From assembly GCF_020097155.1 (NCBI RefSeq), contig NZ_CP083691.1, positions 496,001 to 560,000 of the forward strand: a stretch of DNA of 64,000 nucleotides, read 5' to 3'. The notes beneath the pieces are model-generated. The model was given only the letters and a program-made list of their open reading frames with translations, made no database searches and was not told the DNA's origin. Numbering within the stretch: position 1 is the stretch's first letter; each line of letters starts with the position of its first letter. The DNA comes from Micrococcus porci. GTDB lineage: Bacteria > Actinomycetota > Actinomycetes > Actinomycetales > Micrococcaceae. Below, in pieces: positions 1 through 9,859 of the stretch. The position numbers and the translations under genes are program-made.

Positions 1-354
1 CGCGGGGCTGTTCTCCCCGAGCCAGCGCCCGGTGAAGGGCCGGGCGCGGCCGGGAAGCCGGGCCTCACCGGGGCGGTCCGCCGCGGCGCGTCCGCATCTT
101 GTTGAACAATTCGTCCACGGAGAGGCGCCGCGGCTGACGGTTCGTCTTCACTCCGGGGGTGTCGAGGCCGCCGCCCTGGTCTGCCGGGGGCGCAGGGGCC
201 TAGCGTCGAACCCTGGCACACAACGTCGTGGCCGCCTCCGTGGCCTCGGCGCGCCCTCGACCAGGCCGGCCTCCGCAGACCCCTCCCGGCGTCCGCGGGA
301 TCCGACCCGGTGAGCCCACCCGCTCATTCCGTCCACGAAGGAAGACCTTTTTCG
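1..354. other. Upstream region of gdh, no convincing gene
   Basis: No recognised gene lies in this stretch. It holds an imperfect hairpin: CCCGGTGA at 28-35 pairs with TCACCGGG at 65-72, and GGCC at 38-41 with GGCC at 61-64. This could be a terminator for a gene ending left of the window. The open frames crossing the region have no family resemblance. The gdh leader just before 355 carries GAAGGAAG, a plausible ribosome binding site. Confidence 0.4.
65..151 (-). CDS. Possible 28-residue basic peptide
   Basis: A GTG-initiated frame encodes a very basic 28-residue peptide with a short acidic-hydrophobic segment (SVDELFNKM) followed by an Arg/Gly/Pro tail. An in-frame TAG closes the frame upstream, so it cannot be the tail of a larger protein. 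I see no ribosome binding site and recognise no family. It is listed only because its composition differs from the usual antisense noise of such DNA. It may not be a gene. Confidence 0.15.
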   Translation of the reverse strand: MKTNRQPRRLSVDELFNKMRTRRGGPPR

Positions 355-1605
355 ATGACCTCCGCATCGTCCCCGCTGGCCAATGCCCTGGCCCAGCTCG
401 AGAGGGCCGTTGAGACCCTCGGCTACGACGAGGGCACCCACCAGCTGCTCGCCAACCCGCGCCGCGAGCTCTCCGTCAGCATCCCGCTGCGGCGTGACTC
501 CGGCGAGGTCGAGGTGTTCCACGGCTACCGCGTGCAGCACAACTTCTCCCGCGGCCCCGCCAAGGGCGGCGTCCGCTTCAGCCCCTCCGTGGACCTCGAC
601 GAGGTGCGCGCTCTGGCCATGTGGATGACCTGGAAGTGTGCCCTCGTGGACGTGCCCTACGGCGGCGCCAAGGGCGGCGTGGCCATCGACCCGCGCACGT
701 ACTCGCAGGCCGAGCTGGAGCGTGTGACCCGGCGCTACACCACCGAGATCCTGCCGATCATCGGCCCGGAGAAGGACATCCCGGCCCCGGACGTGGGCAC
801 GGACGAGAAGACCATGGCCTGGATGATGGACACGTTCTCCGTGGCCATGGGCTACACCGTGCAGGGCGTCGTCACCGGCAAGCCCGTCTCCTTGGGCGGC
901 TCCCTGGGCCGCGCCGAGGCCACCTCCCGCGGCGTCGTCCACATCGCGCTCGCCGCGCTCAAACACAAGGGCATCGAGCCCGCCCAGGCCACCGCGTCCG
1001 TGCAGGGCTTCGGCAAGGTCGGCGCCGGCACGGTGGAGTTCCTCGCCGACGCCGGCGTGACGGTCCTGGCCGTGTCCGACCAGTACGGCGCCGTCCGCCG
1101 CGAGGAGGGCATCGACTACGCCGCCCTCGCCGCCCACGTAGCCGAGACCGGCTCCGTGGTCGACTGCCCCGGCACCGAGCCCATGGACCCCGCCGAGCTG
1201 CTCACCATGGAGGTCGACGTCCTGGTGCCCGCCGCTGTCGAGGGCGTGCTCACCAAGGACAACGCCGGCGACGTCAAGGCGAAGATCGTGGTGGAGGGCG
1301 CCAACGGCCCGACCACCGGTGAGGCCGACGCCATCCTCAACGAGAACGGCGTGCTCGTGGCCCCGGACATCCTGGCCAACGCGGGCGGCGTGATCGTCTC
1401 CTACTTCGAGTGGGCGCAGGCCAACCAGGCCTACCGCTGGACGCTCCAGGAGGTCAACGACCGCCTCGCCGCGCGCATGCGCACCGCGTGGGACGGCGTC
1501 CTGGCCGCCAGCCAGAAGCACGGCGTGAGCCTTCGCGAGGCCGCCACCGTGACCGCCGTGAAGCGCGTCAAGGAGGCCCACGAGATCCGCGGCCTCTACC
1601 CGTGA
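355..1605 (+). CDS. gdhA: Glutamate dehydrogenase (Glu/Leu/Phe/Val family)
   Basis: 416-residue NAD(P)-dependent amino acid dehydrogenase, most likely reversible oxidative deamination of glutamate to 2-oxoglutarate and ammonia in the cytosol. The N-terminal dimerisation domain carries RGPAKGGVRF (about residues 66-75) and the catalytic-lysine motif PYGGAKGG (K106). A Rossmann nucleotide-binding segment VQGFGKVG lies near residue 217, and ANAGGVIVSYFEW is the family's C-terminal signature. Length fits the roughly 420-residue hexameric class. I chose the ATG at 355 rather than the GTG at 310 because the protein begins like its relatives there and GAAGGAAG precedes it. It is monocistronic, ending at a strong bidirectional hairpin. 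Confidence 0.93.
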   Translation: MTSASSPLANALAQLERAVETLGYDEGTHQLLANPRRELSVSIPLRRDSGEVEVFHGYRVQHNFSRGPAKGGVRFSPSVDLDEVRALAMWMTWKCALVDVPYGGAKGGVAIDPRTYSQAELERVTRRYTTEILPIIGPEKDIPAPDVGTDEKTMAWMMDTFSVAMGYTVQGVVTGKPVSLGGSLGRAEATSRGVVHIALAALKHKGIEPAQATASVQGFGKVGAGTVEFLADAGVTVLAVSDQYGAVRREEGIDYAALAAHVAETGSVVDCPGTEPMDPAELLTMEVDVLVPAAVEGVLTKDNAGDVKAKIVVEGANGPTTGEADAILNENGVLVAPDILANAGGVIVSYFEWAQANQAYRWTLQEVNDRLAARMRTAWDGVLAASQKHGVSLREAATVTAVKRVKEAHEIRGLYP

Positions 1606-1623
1606 TCTGACGCCGGCCCCGGC

Positions 1624-1673
1624 ACGACGACGCCCCCGCAGCCTCCACGAGGAGGGTGCGGGGGCGTCGTCGT
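1624..1673. terminator. Bidirectional terminator between gdhA and rnj
   Basis: A perfect 17-bp stem pairs 1624-1640 with 1657-1673. The 16-nt loop contains a further 5-bp stem (CCTCC at 1642-1646 with GGAGG at 1651-1655). It sits between the convergent stops of the dehydrogenase (1605) and RNase J (1707), so it can end both transcripts. The U-tract is weak, as is common in high-GC actinobacteria. Confidence 0.85.
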
Positions 1674-1706
1674 CAGCTCCCCGAAGACGTCGAGGGCGGG
1701 GTCGGC

Positions 1707-3440
<1,734 letters not shown>

Positions 3441-3606
3441 GTCAGCGTGCTTTCGTCAGTCGGACAGAGGGGTGGGCGCGCGCTCGGATCGAGGGCGTGC
3501 CGCGTGTCCCGCCCGCGGCGGGCCCAGGGGCGCGCGCAGGGAGCGGGTGAAGTCTTCCTCTAGACTACGGCCTTTTGCCCAGGCCGGGGGCGACGACGCC
3601 GCCCGC

Positions 3607-4623
3607 TCACCCCCGGCGGGCGCGGCGCCGGGACGCGCGGAGCCCCGCGGGGACCTGCGGCGAGGACGCCACGACCATGGCCGCGAGCGCCCCGAGTGTG
3701 CCGACCACCGTCAGCCAGGTGACCTGCGCACCGGGGGCGGGGGCCACGACGTCGAGCAGCAGGGAGCCGACGAGCTGGCCGGCGACCATGCCGAGGGTGG
3801 TGAGGAACGCGCCCACCCGAGGGATGAGGAAGGCGCCCAGCCCCACGAACACGGTGCCCAACGGCCCGCCGAGGTACATCCACCACGCCGCGGGGAGCGG
3901 CCCCATGCCGGCGCCCGTGCCCGCCGCGACGGCCGTGGCCGCGGCGAGCACCGCCGTCCCGGCCGCGAAGTTCACCAGCGTCGGGGGCAGCGGGGTGCCG
4001 AAGTGCGCCGTCTGGTGGCCGTTCATCGCCTGCTGGCCGCTCGTGGCCACGCCCGCCGCCAGCGGCAGCACCGCCAGCGCCAGCCAGGCCCCCGGGGATC
4101 CCGACTCCTGCAGCCGCGGCCACACCACCGCGGTGACCGCGCAGAACGCCAGGAGCGCCCCGAACAGGCGGCGCCGGCTGATCCGCTGCACGCCCGCGGG
4201 TGTCCACCCGAGCCGGTCCCAGAGCATCCCGCCGAGCATCTGCCCGGTCACGACGGCCACCGTGAACACCGCCACGCCGATCAACGGGATCGTCCACGCC
4301 TGCGTCAGCACGAACGCCGCGCCGATGGTGCCGGCGAGCAGCTGCCACCAGCGCACGTCGCCGTTCCGCACGGCGGCGGGGATCCGTGCGGCGCCCCGTC
4401 GGCCGGAGGGCAGCAGGAGCGTGGCGAGGACCAGGACGGCCAGGCCCGTGGCGAAGGACGCACACGCAGCGAGCGCCGGCGAGCCGACCGCCAGGGACAG
4501 CGCCGAGTTCACCCGCCCCTGGACCGGCATGGCCAGGCCGGCGACGAGCGCCAGCAGGAACAGCAGCGCCGTCGTCGCCCCGGAGCGCGGCGCGGGCGTG
4601 AGGGCGGGGGAGGAGGCAGGCAC
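3607..4623 (-). CDS. DMT-family (YdcZ/DUF606) exporter
   Basis: 338-residue integral membrane protein with about ten hydrophobic segments in two similar halves, each like a YdcZ/DUF606 domain. The repeats are visible as QGRVNSAL early in half one and SGQQAMNGH early in half two. This is the drug/metabolite transporter superfamily; the substrate cannot be told from sequence. The GTG at 4623 (protein VPASSPALTP) was chosen because everything upstream in frame is low-complexity and opposes the leader of the divergent PfpI gene. It ends in the basic tail RASRRRARRG. Ribosome binding site weak. Confidence 0.8.
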   Translation of the reverse strand: MPASSPALTPAPRSGATTALLFLLALVAGLAMPVQGRVNSALSLAVGSPALAACASFATGLAVLVLATLLLPSGRRGAARIPAAVRNGDVRWWQLLAGTIGAAFVLTQAWTIPLIGVAVFTVAVVTGQMLGGMLWDRLGWTPAGVQRISRRRLFGALLAFCAVTAVVWPRLQESGSPGAWLALAVLPLAAGVATSGQQAMNGHQTAHFGTPLPPTLVNFAAGTAVLAAATAVAAGTGAGMGPLPAAWWMYLGGPLGTVFVGLGAFLIPRVGAFLTTLGMVAGQLVGSLLLDVVAPAPGAQVTWLTVVGTLGALAAMVVASSPQVPAGLRASRRRARRG

Positions 4624-4774
4624 CGGCCCAGGATGGCACGCGACGGCTCGGGGTCCTGCCGATGCGTCCGCCCGCGTCAGGACGCGCGTCCTGGCCAAGA
4701 CCCCCGCGTGCCGGGAAGACTGGCGGACGGACGGGCGGCGAACGCCGCCCGCGGACGTGCCGCAAGGAGGCCCC

Positions 4775-5488
4775 ATGACCAAGGTCTTGTTCGTCGTCAG
4801 CGCCGCCGACCAGTGGACGCTCAAGGACGGCACCGTGCACCCCACCGGCTTCTGGGCCGAGGAGTTCGTGGTGCCGCACCAGACGTTCACCGAGGCCGGC
4901 TGGCACGTGGACATCGCGACGCCGGGCGGCCGCGTGCCCACCGTGGACCAGCTGAGCCTCGGGATGATGGCCGGGTCCCCGGCCAAGCGCGAGCAGCTGA
5001 GGGCCGCCTTGGACCGGCTGCGCCCCGCGCTGGAGCGCCCCCTGGTGCTCGCCGACGTGGACGACTCCGCCTACGACCTCGTGTTCTACCCCGGCGGCCA
5101 CGGCCCCATGGAGGACCTGGCCTACGACCCGGTGTCCGGTGCGCTGATCGCCCGCCGTCTGCTGGACGAGGCCCCGCTGGCCCTGCTGTGCCACGCCCCG
5201 GCCGCCGTGTTCGCGGCCAAGCGCGCCGACGGCACGATCGTGGCCGAGGGCCGCCGCATGACCGCGTTCTCCGACCTCGAGGAGAAGCTGAACCCGTTCG
5301 CCCGCAAGGCGAAGTGGACCCTCGAGGCCCAGCTCAAGCACGGCGGCGTGCAGTACGAGAAGGCGCGCTTCCCCATGCAGTCGCACGTCGTGGCGGACGG
5401 CGCCCTGTACACCGGGCAGAACCCGCAGTCCTCGGCGGCCCTCGCCGAGCGCCTCGTGCACGACCTCAGCGCCCGCGTCGAGCGCTGA
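4775..5488 (+). CDS. DJ-1/PfpI family protein (Hsp31-like glutamine amidotransferase fold)
   Basis: 237-residue cytosolic protein of the DJ-1/ThiJ/PfpI superfamily, which includes Hsp31-type glyoxalase III and deglycase-like stress proteins. The nucleophile elbow is LLCHAPAAV with Cys139-His140, an acidic pair lies at E29/E30 in GFWAEE, and YPGGHGPMEDL forms the conserved loop. This combination favours an Hsp31/glyoxalase III-like role over a protease. The start is set by AAGGAGG at 4764-4770, four bases before the ATG. It runs alone and is followed by the 33-bp repeat array. Confidence 0.87.
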   Translation: MTKVLFVVSAADQWTLKDGTVHPTGFWAEEFVVPHQTFTEAGWHVDIATPGGRVPTVDQLSLGMMAGSPAKREQLRAALDRLRPALERPLVLADVDDSAYDLVFYPGGHGPMEDLAYDPVSGALIARRLLDEAPLALLCHAPAAVFAAKRADGTIVAEGRRMTAFSDLEEKLNPFARKAKWTLEAQLKHGGVQYEKARFPMQSHVVADGALYTGQNPQSSAALAERLVHDLSARVER

Positions 5489-5506
5489 GTCCGGGGCAGC
5501 CGCCGC

Positions 5507-5726
5507 TTTCGTGCGCGAAACGGACGGCGTGTCGCTCGCTTTCGTGCGCGAAACGGACGGCGTGTCGCTCGCTGTCGTGCGCGAAACGGACGGCGTGTCG
5601 CTCGCTGTCGTGCGTGAGGCCGACGGCGTGTCGCTCGCTGTCGTGCGTGAAACGCACGCGGGCAGGGCTCGCCTGCCGTTTCACACACGAAAGTGCCCGG
5701 GGAGGGGTTCATTTCACGCACGAAAG
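5507..5726 (+). repeat. 33-bp tandem repeat array (locus A of a dispersed family)
   Basis: Direct copies of a 33-bp unit start at 5507, 5540, 5573 and 5606, with a partial fifth at 5639. Each begins TTTCGTGCGCGAAACGGACG or a near variant and continues GCGTGTCGCTCGC. Two inverted copies of the unit's first 15 bases follow at 5678-5692 and about 5711-5725. The array fills the gap between the convergent PfpI (+) and spermidine-synthase-like (-) genes. The forward copies point away from the PfpI stop; the last inverted copy points away from the stop of the minus-strand gene. TTTCG-tgcg-CGAAA inside the unit is itself a small palindrome. Confidence 0.93.
5639..5692. terminator. Hairpin built from one direct and one inverted repeat copy
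   Basis: The fifth repeat copy (5639-5653) pairs with the inverted copy at 5678-5692 with 13 of 15 matches. Inside it, GGCAGG (5661-5666) pairs with CCTGCC (5672-5677), with a small bulge between the two stems. Between convergent genes this is a credible bidirectional terminator, one arm of which is the dispersed repeat itself. Confidence 0.6.
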
Positions 5727-5746
5727 CGCGGGGGGTGCGGGGGTGA

Positions 5747-6625
5747 TCAGGGGGCGGCGGTGATCCGCTCCGCGAGCGCCGCCGACTCGTGCGCGTCCAG
5801 CACCACTGCCGGGTGCGGCCCCGCCGCGTGCAGCGCCGCGGCGTCCATCCCGGCCAGGCCCGGGCCGGCGACGAGCACCGCGTTCCCCAGCTCGCGCCGC
5901 TCCAGCACGGAGTTCGGGCCGAGCGTCCACGGACCGGGCACGCCCGCCCCCTCGGCGGCGTCCGCGCAGGCCGCCTCCAGGGCGGTGAGTTGCGTGGCCA
6001 GGTAGGCGAGACCGTCGTCGTCGCCGATGTTGACGCAGAGCACCCCGCCCGGGGCGAGCAGCTCCAGCAGCTCCGCGTGGAAGGCCGCGCCCGTCAGGTG
6101 CGCGACGGCGCCGGCGTCCGTGTCGATGTCCAGCACGACGGCGTCCCACGCCCCCGCCTGGGACTCGCCCTCCAGGGGGTCCAGGAGGTCGTCGACGACG
6201 GCGCGCGCATCCGCGACGACCACGTACACGTCCGCGTCGGCGGGCAGGGGGAGCTCCTCCAGGACGAGGCCCATGAGCTCGCGGTCCAGGTCCACGACGG
6301 TCTGCACGGAGCCCGGGCGGGTGGCGGCCACGTACCGGGGCAGGGTCAGAGCCCCGCCGCCCAGGTGCAGCACGCGCAGGGGCTCTCCGGCAGGGGCGAG
6401 CGCGTCCAGGACGTTCGCGATGCGCCGCAGGTACTCGTAGCGGACCTGCGTGGGGTCGGCGAGGTCCACGTGGGACTGCACCGCCCCGCCGACCTCCAGC
6501 ATCCAGCCGCCGGCGTGCGGGTCGGGCAGGATCCGCGCGTCGACGCCGGAGGCGGCCAGGTGCACGGTGCGGGCGGTCGGGCTGGGCGCGGGGGAGGAGG
6601 CGTCGTCCTGGGGCTGCGTGGGCAT
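5747..6625 (-). CDS. Spermidine synthase-like protein (SAM/Rossmann fold)
   Basis: 292-residue protein resembling the catalytic domain of spermidine synthase family proteins: VLHLGGGALTLPRYV is the nucleotide-binding loop (about residues 85-100), VVDLDREL the acidic turn, and AWDAVVLDIDTDAG replaces the usual D-x-F/Y-D segment. The polyamine aspartate pattern is not clearly kept, so it may be an aminopropyltransferase-like methyltransferase rather than a true polyamine enzyme. The ATG at 6625 gives MPTQPQDD; longer frames upstream only read through the 33-bp repeats of locus B. No polyamine gene is adjacent, so pathway context is lacking. Confidence 0.72.
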   Translation of the reverse strand: MPTQPQDDASSPAPSPTARTVHLAASGVDARILPDPHAGGWMLEVGGAVQSHVDLADPTQVRYEYLRRIANVLDALAPAGEPLRVLHLGGGALTLPRYVAATRPGSVQTVVDLDRELMGLVLEELPLPADADVYVVVADARAVVDDLLDPLEGESQAGAWDAVVLDIDTDAGAVAHLTGAAFHAELLELLAPGGVLCVNIGDDDGLAYLATQLTALEAACADAAEGAGVPGPWTLGPNSVLERRELGNAVLVAGPGLAGMDAAALHAAGPHPAVVLDAHESAALAERITAAP

Positions 6626-6663
6626 GGGGCCATTCTTCCGGCCCGCGGGGGCGGCAGGTGGTC

Positions 6664-6744
6664 CCTTCGCGGACGAAAGCGTCCGACACGCCGTTCGTTT
6701 CGTGCGCGAAAGCGTCCGACACGCCGTCCGTTTCATGAACGACA
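6664..6744 (-). repeat. 33-bp repeat, locus B (two-plus copies)
   Basis: Two copies in minus orientation at 6679-6711 and 6712-6744, with a partial third to the left, at an exact 33-bp period. On the plus strand they read GCGTCCGACACGCCGT then (T/C)CGTTTCGTGCGCGAAA. They lie 3' of the minus-strand desaturase fragment and are oriented with it, 35 bp past its stop. Confidence 0.9.
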
Positions 6745-6778
6745 ACGCCGGTGGAGGGGGCGCAGCCCCTGCCGGGCC

Positions 6779-7291
6779 TCAGGGCAGGGCCAGGCGGAAG
6801 ACCTTCCGCCACGCGGAGCCGGAGCGGCTGACCAGCTCGGCCGCGATGGGTGTGGCCAGTGAGTCCTTGGCGAGCTGCCGGACCGCCTTCACGGCCACCG
6901 AGGCCAGGTCCCGGCGCAGGTCCGCCACGGGCTTCTCCCCGGCGCGCACCTTGGCCAGCTCGAGGTCGTAGATGGCGATGCCCCACTCGAAGAACGGCGC
7001 CAGGATCGCGTTGATCACCGGGTTGAGCAGGTGCCGGGGCTCCCAGGGCTCGGCCTCGTCCATGCGCAGCACGTTGTAGCCCAGGTCCTCGTCCAGGCCG
7101 GTCACATTGGTCCAGCGGTGGTGGGCGTCGTTGTGGGTGTGCTGCCACGCGCTGGAGGGGGTCACGAAGTCCCACTCCCACGTCGTCGAGTGGATGTCGG
7201 GGTCGCGCATCCAGTCCCACTGGCCGTGGAGCACGTTGTGCCCGATCTCCATGTTCTCGATGATCTTGCCCGCCGTGGCCGAGCGGATCAT
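6779..7291 (-). pseudogene. Fatty-acid desaturase fragment (both ends lost)
   Basis: The 170-residue frame is the middle of a membrane acyl desaturase of the linoleoyl-CoA/DesA3 type (normally about 370-400 residues). Histidine boxes are visible in EIGHNVLHGQWDWM and HTHNDAHHRWTN. The expected N-terminal membrane segments and first histidine box are absent, and so is the C-terminal part with the last HH box: the frame stops at FRLALP. Homology begins abruptly at 7291, exactly where the plus-strand regulator homology begins in the other direction. Without a complete iron-ligand set it cannot be active. A deletion of both ends is the simplest reading. Confidence 0.8.
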
Positions 7292-8172
7292 CCGCGTGGT
7301 CCCCGAGGAGATCCCGGCCTACGCGGCCGCCCTCGACGCGGACACCCGTGACCTCATGGCCGCCCTCGGCGCCGGTGAGTTCCGGGAGGGCCGCACCATG
7401 CACCACCTCCTGGGCGCCTACCGCCTGGCCGCCCGGATCGCCTTCCGCGAGCTCTCCGAGGAGTGCGCCCGCCAGGGGATGGGGATGGACGTCGTCGTGG
7501 ACCTGGGCGAGTCCATCTGGGCGTACATCGACGAGCTCTCCTCCGTCAGCGCGCAGGCCTACGCGGCCGCCCAGTCCGCTCGCGCAGGCGTCGTGGACCG
7601 CCGCCGCGCCCGACGCCGTCACCCGTCTCGGCCTGGGCCGCGCCGGGCCCGTCCTGGAGCGGGACGGGCAGATCGTGGTGCTCTCCGCCCCGCCGCGGTC
7701 CCCGGTGGTGACCCGACGGCTCCTGGCCGCGCTGCAGGGGACGGGTGCCGTCGTCGGGCCGGAGGTGGACGCCCTGGAGGTGGCGCGGTCCCTGCACGTG
7801 GCCCGGGCCGTGCTCGCCCGCCGGGACGCCCTGAGCGGTGTGGCCCCCGGGGCGGCGGTCCTGGCGGAGGAGCACCTCGCGGACGTCGTCCTCGGGGCCG
7901 AGCCGGAGGCGCTGCGGCGCCTGTCCGAGCGCGTCCTCGCGCCGCTGGACGGGCTCAGCGACGCCAAGCGCGCCACCCTGGAGGCCACCCTCGCGGCCTG
8001 GCTCGCGCACCGGGGCGCGCGTGGCCCCATGGCGGCGGAGCTCAACGTGCATCCGCAGACGGTCGGGTACCGGGTGGGGCGGCTGCGGGAGCTGTTCGGG
8101 GGCGCCCTCGACGACGCCGATGCCCGCTTCGACCTCGAACTCGCCCTGCGCTCCCGCCGCGGTCAGGGGTGA
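7292..8172 (+). pseudogene. PucR/CdaR-type regulator, 5'-truncated and frame-broken
   Basis: From about 7292 one frame encodes a typical mid-section (VVPEEIPAYAAAL, then MHHLLGAYRLAARIAFREL and YIDELSSVSAQAYA). Near 7590 homology shifts frame and continues to 8172 with GLGRAGPVLERDG and the C-terminal PucR helix-turn-helix (LNVHPQTVGYRVGRLRELFG). The N-terminus is missing, cut where the desaturase fragment starts on the other strand, and the segment at the frame break is shorter than in intact relatives. Intact homologues often stand divergently from desaturase genes in actinobacteria, which fits loss of both 5' ends in one deletion. Confidence 0.75.
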
Positions 8173-8299
8173 TGACCCAGCATCTGGACGAGGGCTGGGG
8201 GAAGTGGACATGCCCGCTGGGAGTCGTCTAGAAATGGCTTGTCAGGCGCACCTTCTGTCGGGTGCGCCACCATCACCGCACTCCATGACGAGGACTCCC

Positions 8300-8968
8300 A
8301 TGAAGAAGACCGCCACCGGCCTCACGCTGGCCGCCGCCCTGTCCCTGACCGCCTTCGCCGCGGCTCCGGCCCAGGCCGACGAGCCCATCTTCGAGAACTG
8401 CGCCGAAGCCCGAGCTGCTGGATACGGCAACTTCACGAGCGAGCACGCGACGTTCCGCCACCTGAATGACATCGACAACGACGGCGTCGTGTGTGAGGGG
8501 CCGAACTCCCCCTACGGGCCCAACGGCCCCGCTGTTGCGAAGCCGTCCCCGAAGCCGGCCGCCCGCCCGCAGGCCTCCCTGCCGTCGCACGTCACCCAGC
8601 CCGACGCGATCGACAACCAGTACACCTACCCGGACTGCAAGGACGTGTTCGCCGCCGGCCTCGCGAACCTGCCCAAGTCCTCGAAGTACTACCACGCGGA
8701 TCTCGACGCCGACCTGGACGGCATCGGCTGCGAGGTCAACGGCGACGACGCCTGGGTCCCTGCCGCCATCAAGGCCAAGTACGCGCCCGCCACGGCGGCC
8801 CGGGCCGAGGAGTCCGCGGCCGCCGAGGCTCCCCAGGTCACCGTGGTCCCCGAGGGCACACCCAAGACCGGTCCCGAGGGCGTCGCGCTGGCCCCGTTCG
8901 CGCTGGGCGCCGTGGCCCTCGCCGGTGTCGCCGGTGCCGGTGTCGTCGCCCGCCGTCGCCAGGCCTGA
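8300..8968 (+). CDS. Secreted excalibur-domain protein with sortase-like C-terminal anchor
   Basis: 222 residues. A signal peptide (about 1-27, MKKTATG...AQA) is followed by two excalibur-like calcium-binding modules, residues about 30-66 (DIDNDGVVCE) and 109-146 (DADLDGIGCE), joined by a Pro/Lys linker. The C-terminus has TPKTG (187-191), a hydrophobic stretch (about 196-217) and RRRQA, spaced like an LPXTG cell-wall sorting signal but with Thr in place of Leu. The ATG at 8300 fits the signal peptide best; one at 8285 is possible. A sortase gene follows 15 bp downstream, so it is probably the enzyme's substrate. The role at the surface is unknown; calcium binding is inferred from the DxDxDGxxCE motif. 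Confidence 0.82.
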   Translation: MKKTATGLTLAAALSLTAFAAAPAQADEPIFENCAEARAAGYGNFTSEHATFRHLNDIDNDGVVCEGPNSPYGPNGPAVAKPSPKPAARPQASLPSHVTQPDAIDNQYTYPDCKDVFAAGLANLPKSSKYYHADLDADLDGIGCEVNGDDAWVPAAIKAKYAPATAARAEESAAAEAPQVTVVPEGTPKTGPEGVALAPFALGAVALAGVAGAGVVARRRQA

Positions 8969-8983
8969 GCCGACCGCCTCTGC

Positions 8984-9772
8984 ATGACCATCCGTCCTCG
9001 CCGCCGCGGGCGCCTCATCGCGTCCGCGGCGGCGCTGTGCGTGGGAGTCGTCGGCTGCGGTCCCACCCCGGACGCCGAGCAGCCCGCGGCCTCGTCTCCT
9101 GCGCGGCCCTCCTCGGCGTCCACGCCGTCCGCCTCCCCGCCGGCGAGCGCACGGCCCTCGGCTTCCGCGTCCGTCTCCGGCTCCTGGGTCCGTGAACGAG
9201 AGGTGGACCGCTACTGGCGCAGCGGGTCCTCGCCGAGCGCGACCGCCTCGCCGAGCGCGAGTGCCGCGTCCAGGGCCCAGCCCGCTGCGTCGTCGTCCCC
9301 GGTGCCCGACGACGTCCTCCCCGCCTCACGCCCCACGCGGGTGCGTGTGCCGAGCCTGGGCATCGACTCCTCCCTGATCGAGCTCGGACTCCAGGACGAC
9401 CGCACCGTCGAGGTCCCTCCCACCGCGCCCGGATCGCCGGCCGGCTGGTACGAGAACTCCCCGACACCCGGCTCCCGCGGCCCCGCCGTGCTGCTCGGTC
9501 ACGTGAGCGACACCGAGGACGGCACGGGGGTGTTCGGCCACCTCAGGGACATCCAGCCGGGCGCCCTCGTCGAAGTGGACCGTGCCGACGGCACCACCGC
9601 CGTGTTCCGCGTGGATCGCGCCGTCTCCTACGACCGGGGCGGGTTCCCCAAGGACGAGGTCTACGGGAACACCGACGACGCCCAGCTGCGCCTCATCACC
9701 TGCGACTCCTACAACGCCTGGACGGGGCACTGGGACAACAACTTCGTGGCCTTCGCGACCCTCGTCCGCTGA
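8984..9772 (+). CDS. Class F (class E/F-like) sortase, predicted lipoprotein
   Basis: 262 residues. A basic N-terminus and hydrophobic segment end in GVVGC (lipobox Cys25). A Ser/Ala/Pro-rich linker (about 30-117) leads to a sortase barrel starting PTRVRVPSLGID. The catalytic histidine is H173 in LLGHVSD and the cysteine is C240 in RLITCDS. Class F enzymes usually keep an arginine in the GHYxDN stretch after the cysteine; here it reads GHWDNN with no arginine, so activity or mechanism may differ. It is encoded 15 bp after the excalibur protein and probably cotranscribed, suggesting a dedicated enzyme-substrate pair. Confidence 0.85.
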   Translation: MTIRPRRRGRLIASAAALCVGVVGCGPTPDAEQPAASSPARPSSASTPSASPPASARPSASASVSGSWVREREVDRYWRSGSSPSATASPSASAASRAQPAASSSPVPDDVLPASRPTRVRVPSLGIDSSLIELGLQDDRTVEVPPTAPGSPAGWYENSPTPGSRGPAVLLGHVSDTEDGTGVFGHLRDIQPGALVEVDRADGTTAVFRVDRAVSYDRGGFPKDEVYGNTDDAQLRLITCDSYNAWTGHWDNNFVAFATLVR

Positions 9773-9859
9773 CCTGCGCCCCCGGTGCGGGGCAGACTCG
9801 ACGGGACACGTCCGCTGCCGGCGGCCCGGGCACCCACCGTCCCGCGCCAGGAGGCCCCC
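9773..9859 (+). other. Gap between sortase and dehydrogenase remnant
   Basis: Eighty-seven bases with no gene. The end of the gap contains CAGGAGG (9848-9854), a strong ribosome binding site for the remnant that starts at 9860. Confidence 0.4.

Noticed and set aside
148..1581. 477-codon minus-strand frame opposite glutamate dehydrogenase
   Set aside because: Antisense frame with no domain, fully overlapped by a gene with all catalytic motifs.
5507..5726. CRISPR array
   Set aside because: Copies are contiguous at 33 bp with no unique spacers, and there are no cas genes in the window.
5507..6005. Open frame encoding tandem VRETDGVSLA repeats
   Set aside because: The repeat period (33) is a multiple of 3, so any frame through the array stays open and looks repetitive. 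There is no start signal, and the frame then runs antisense to a real gene.
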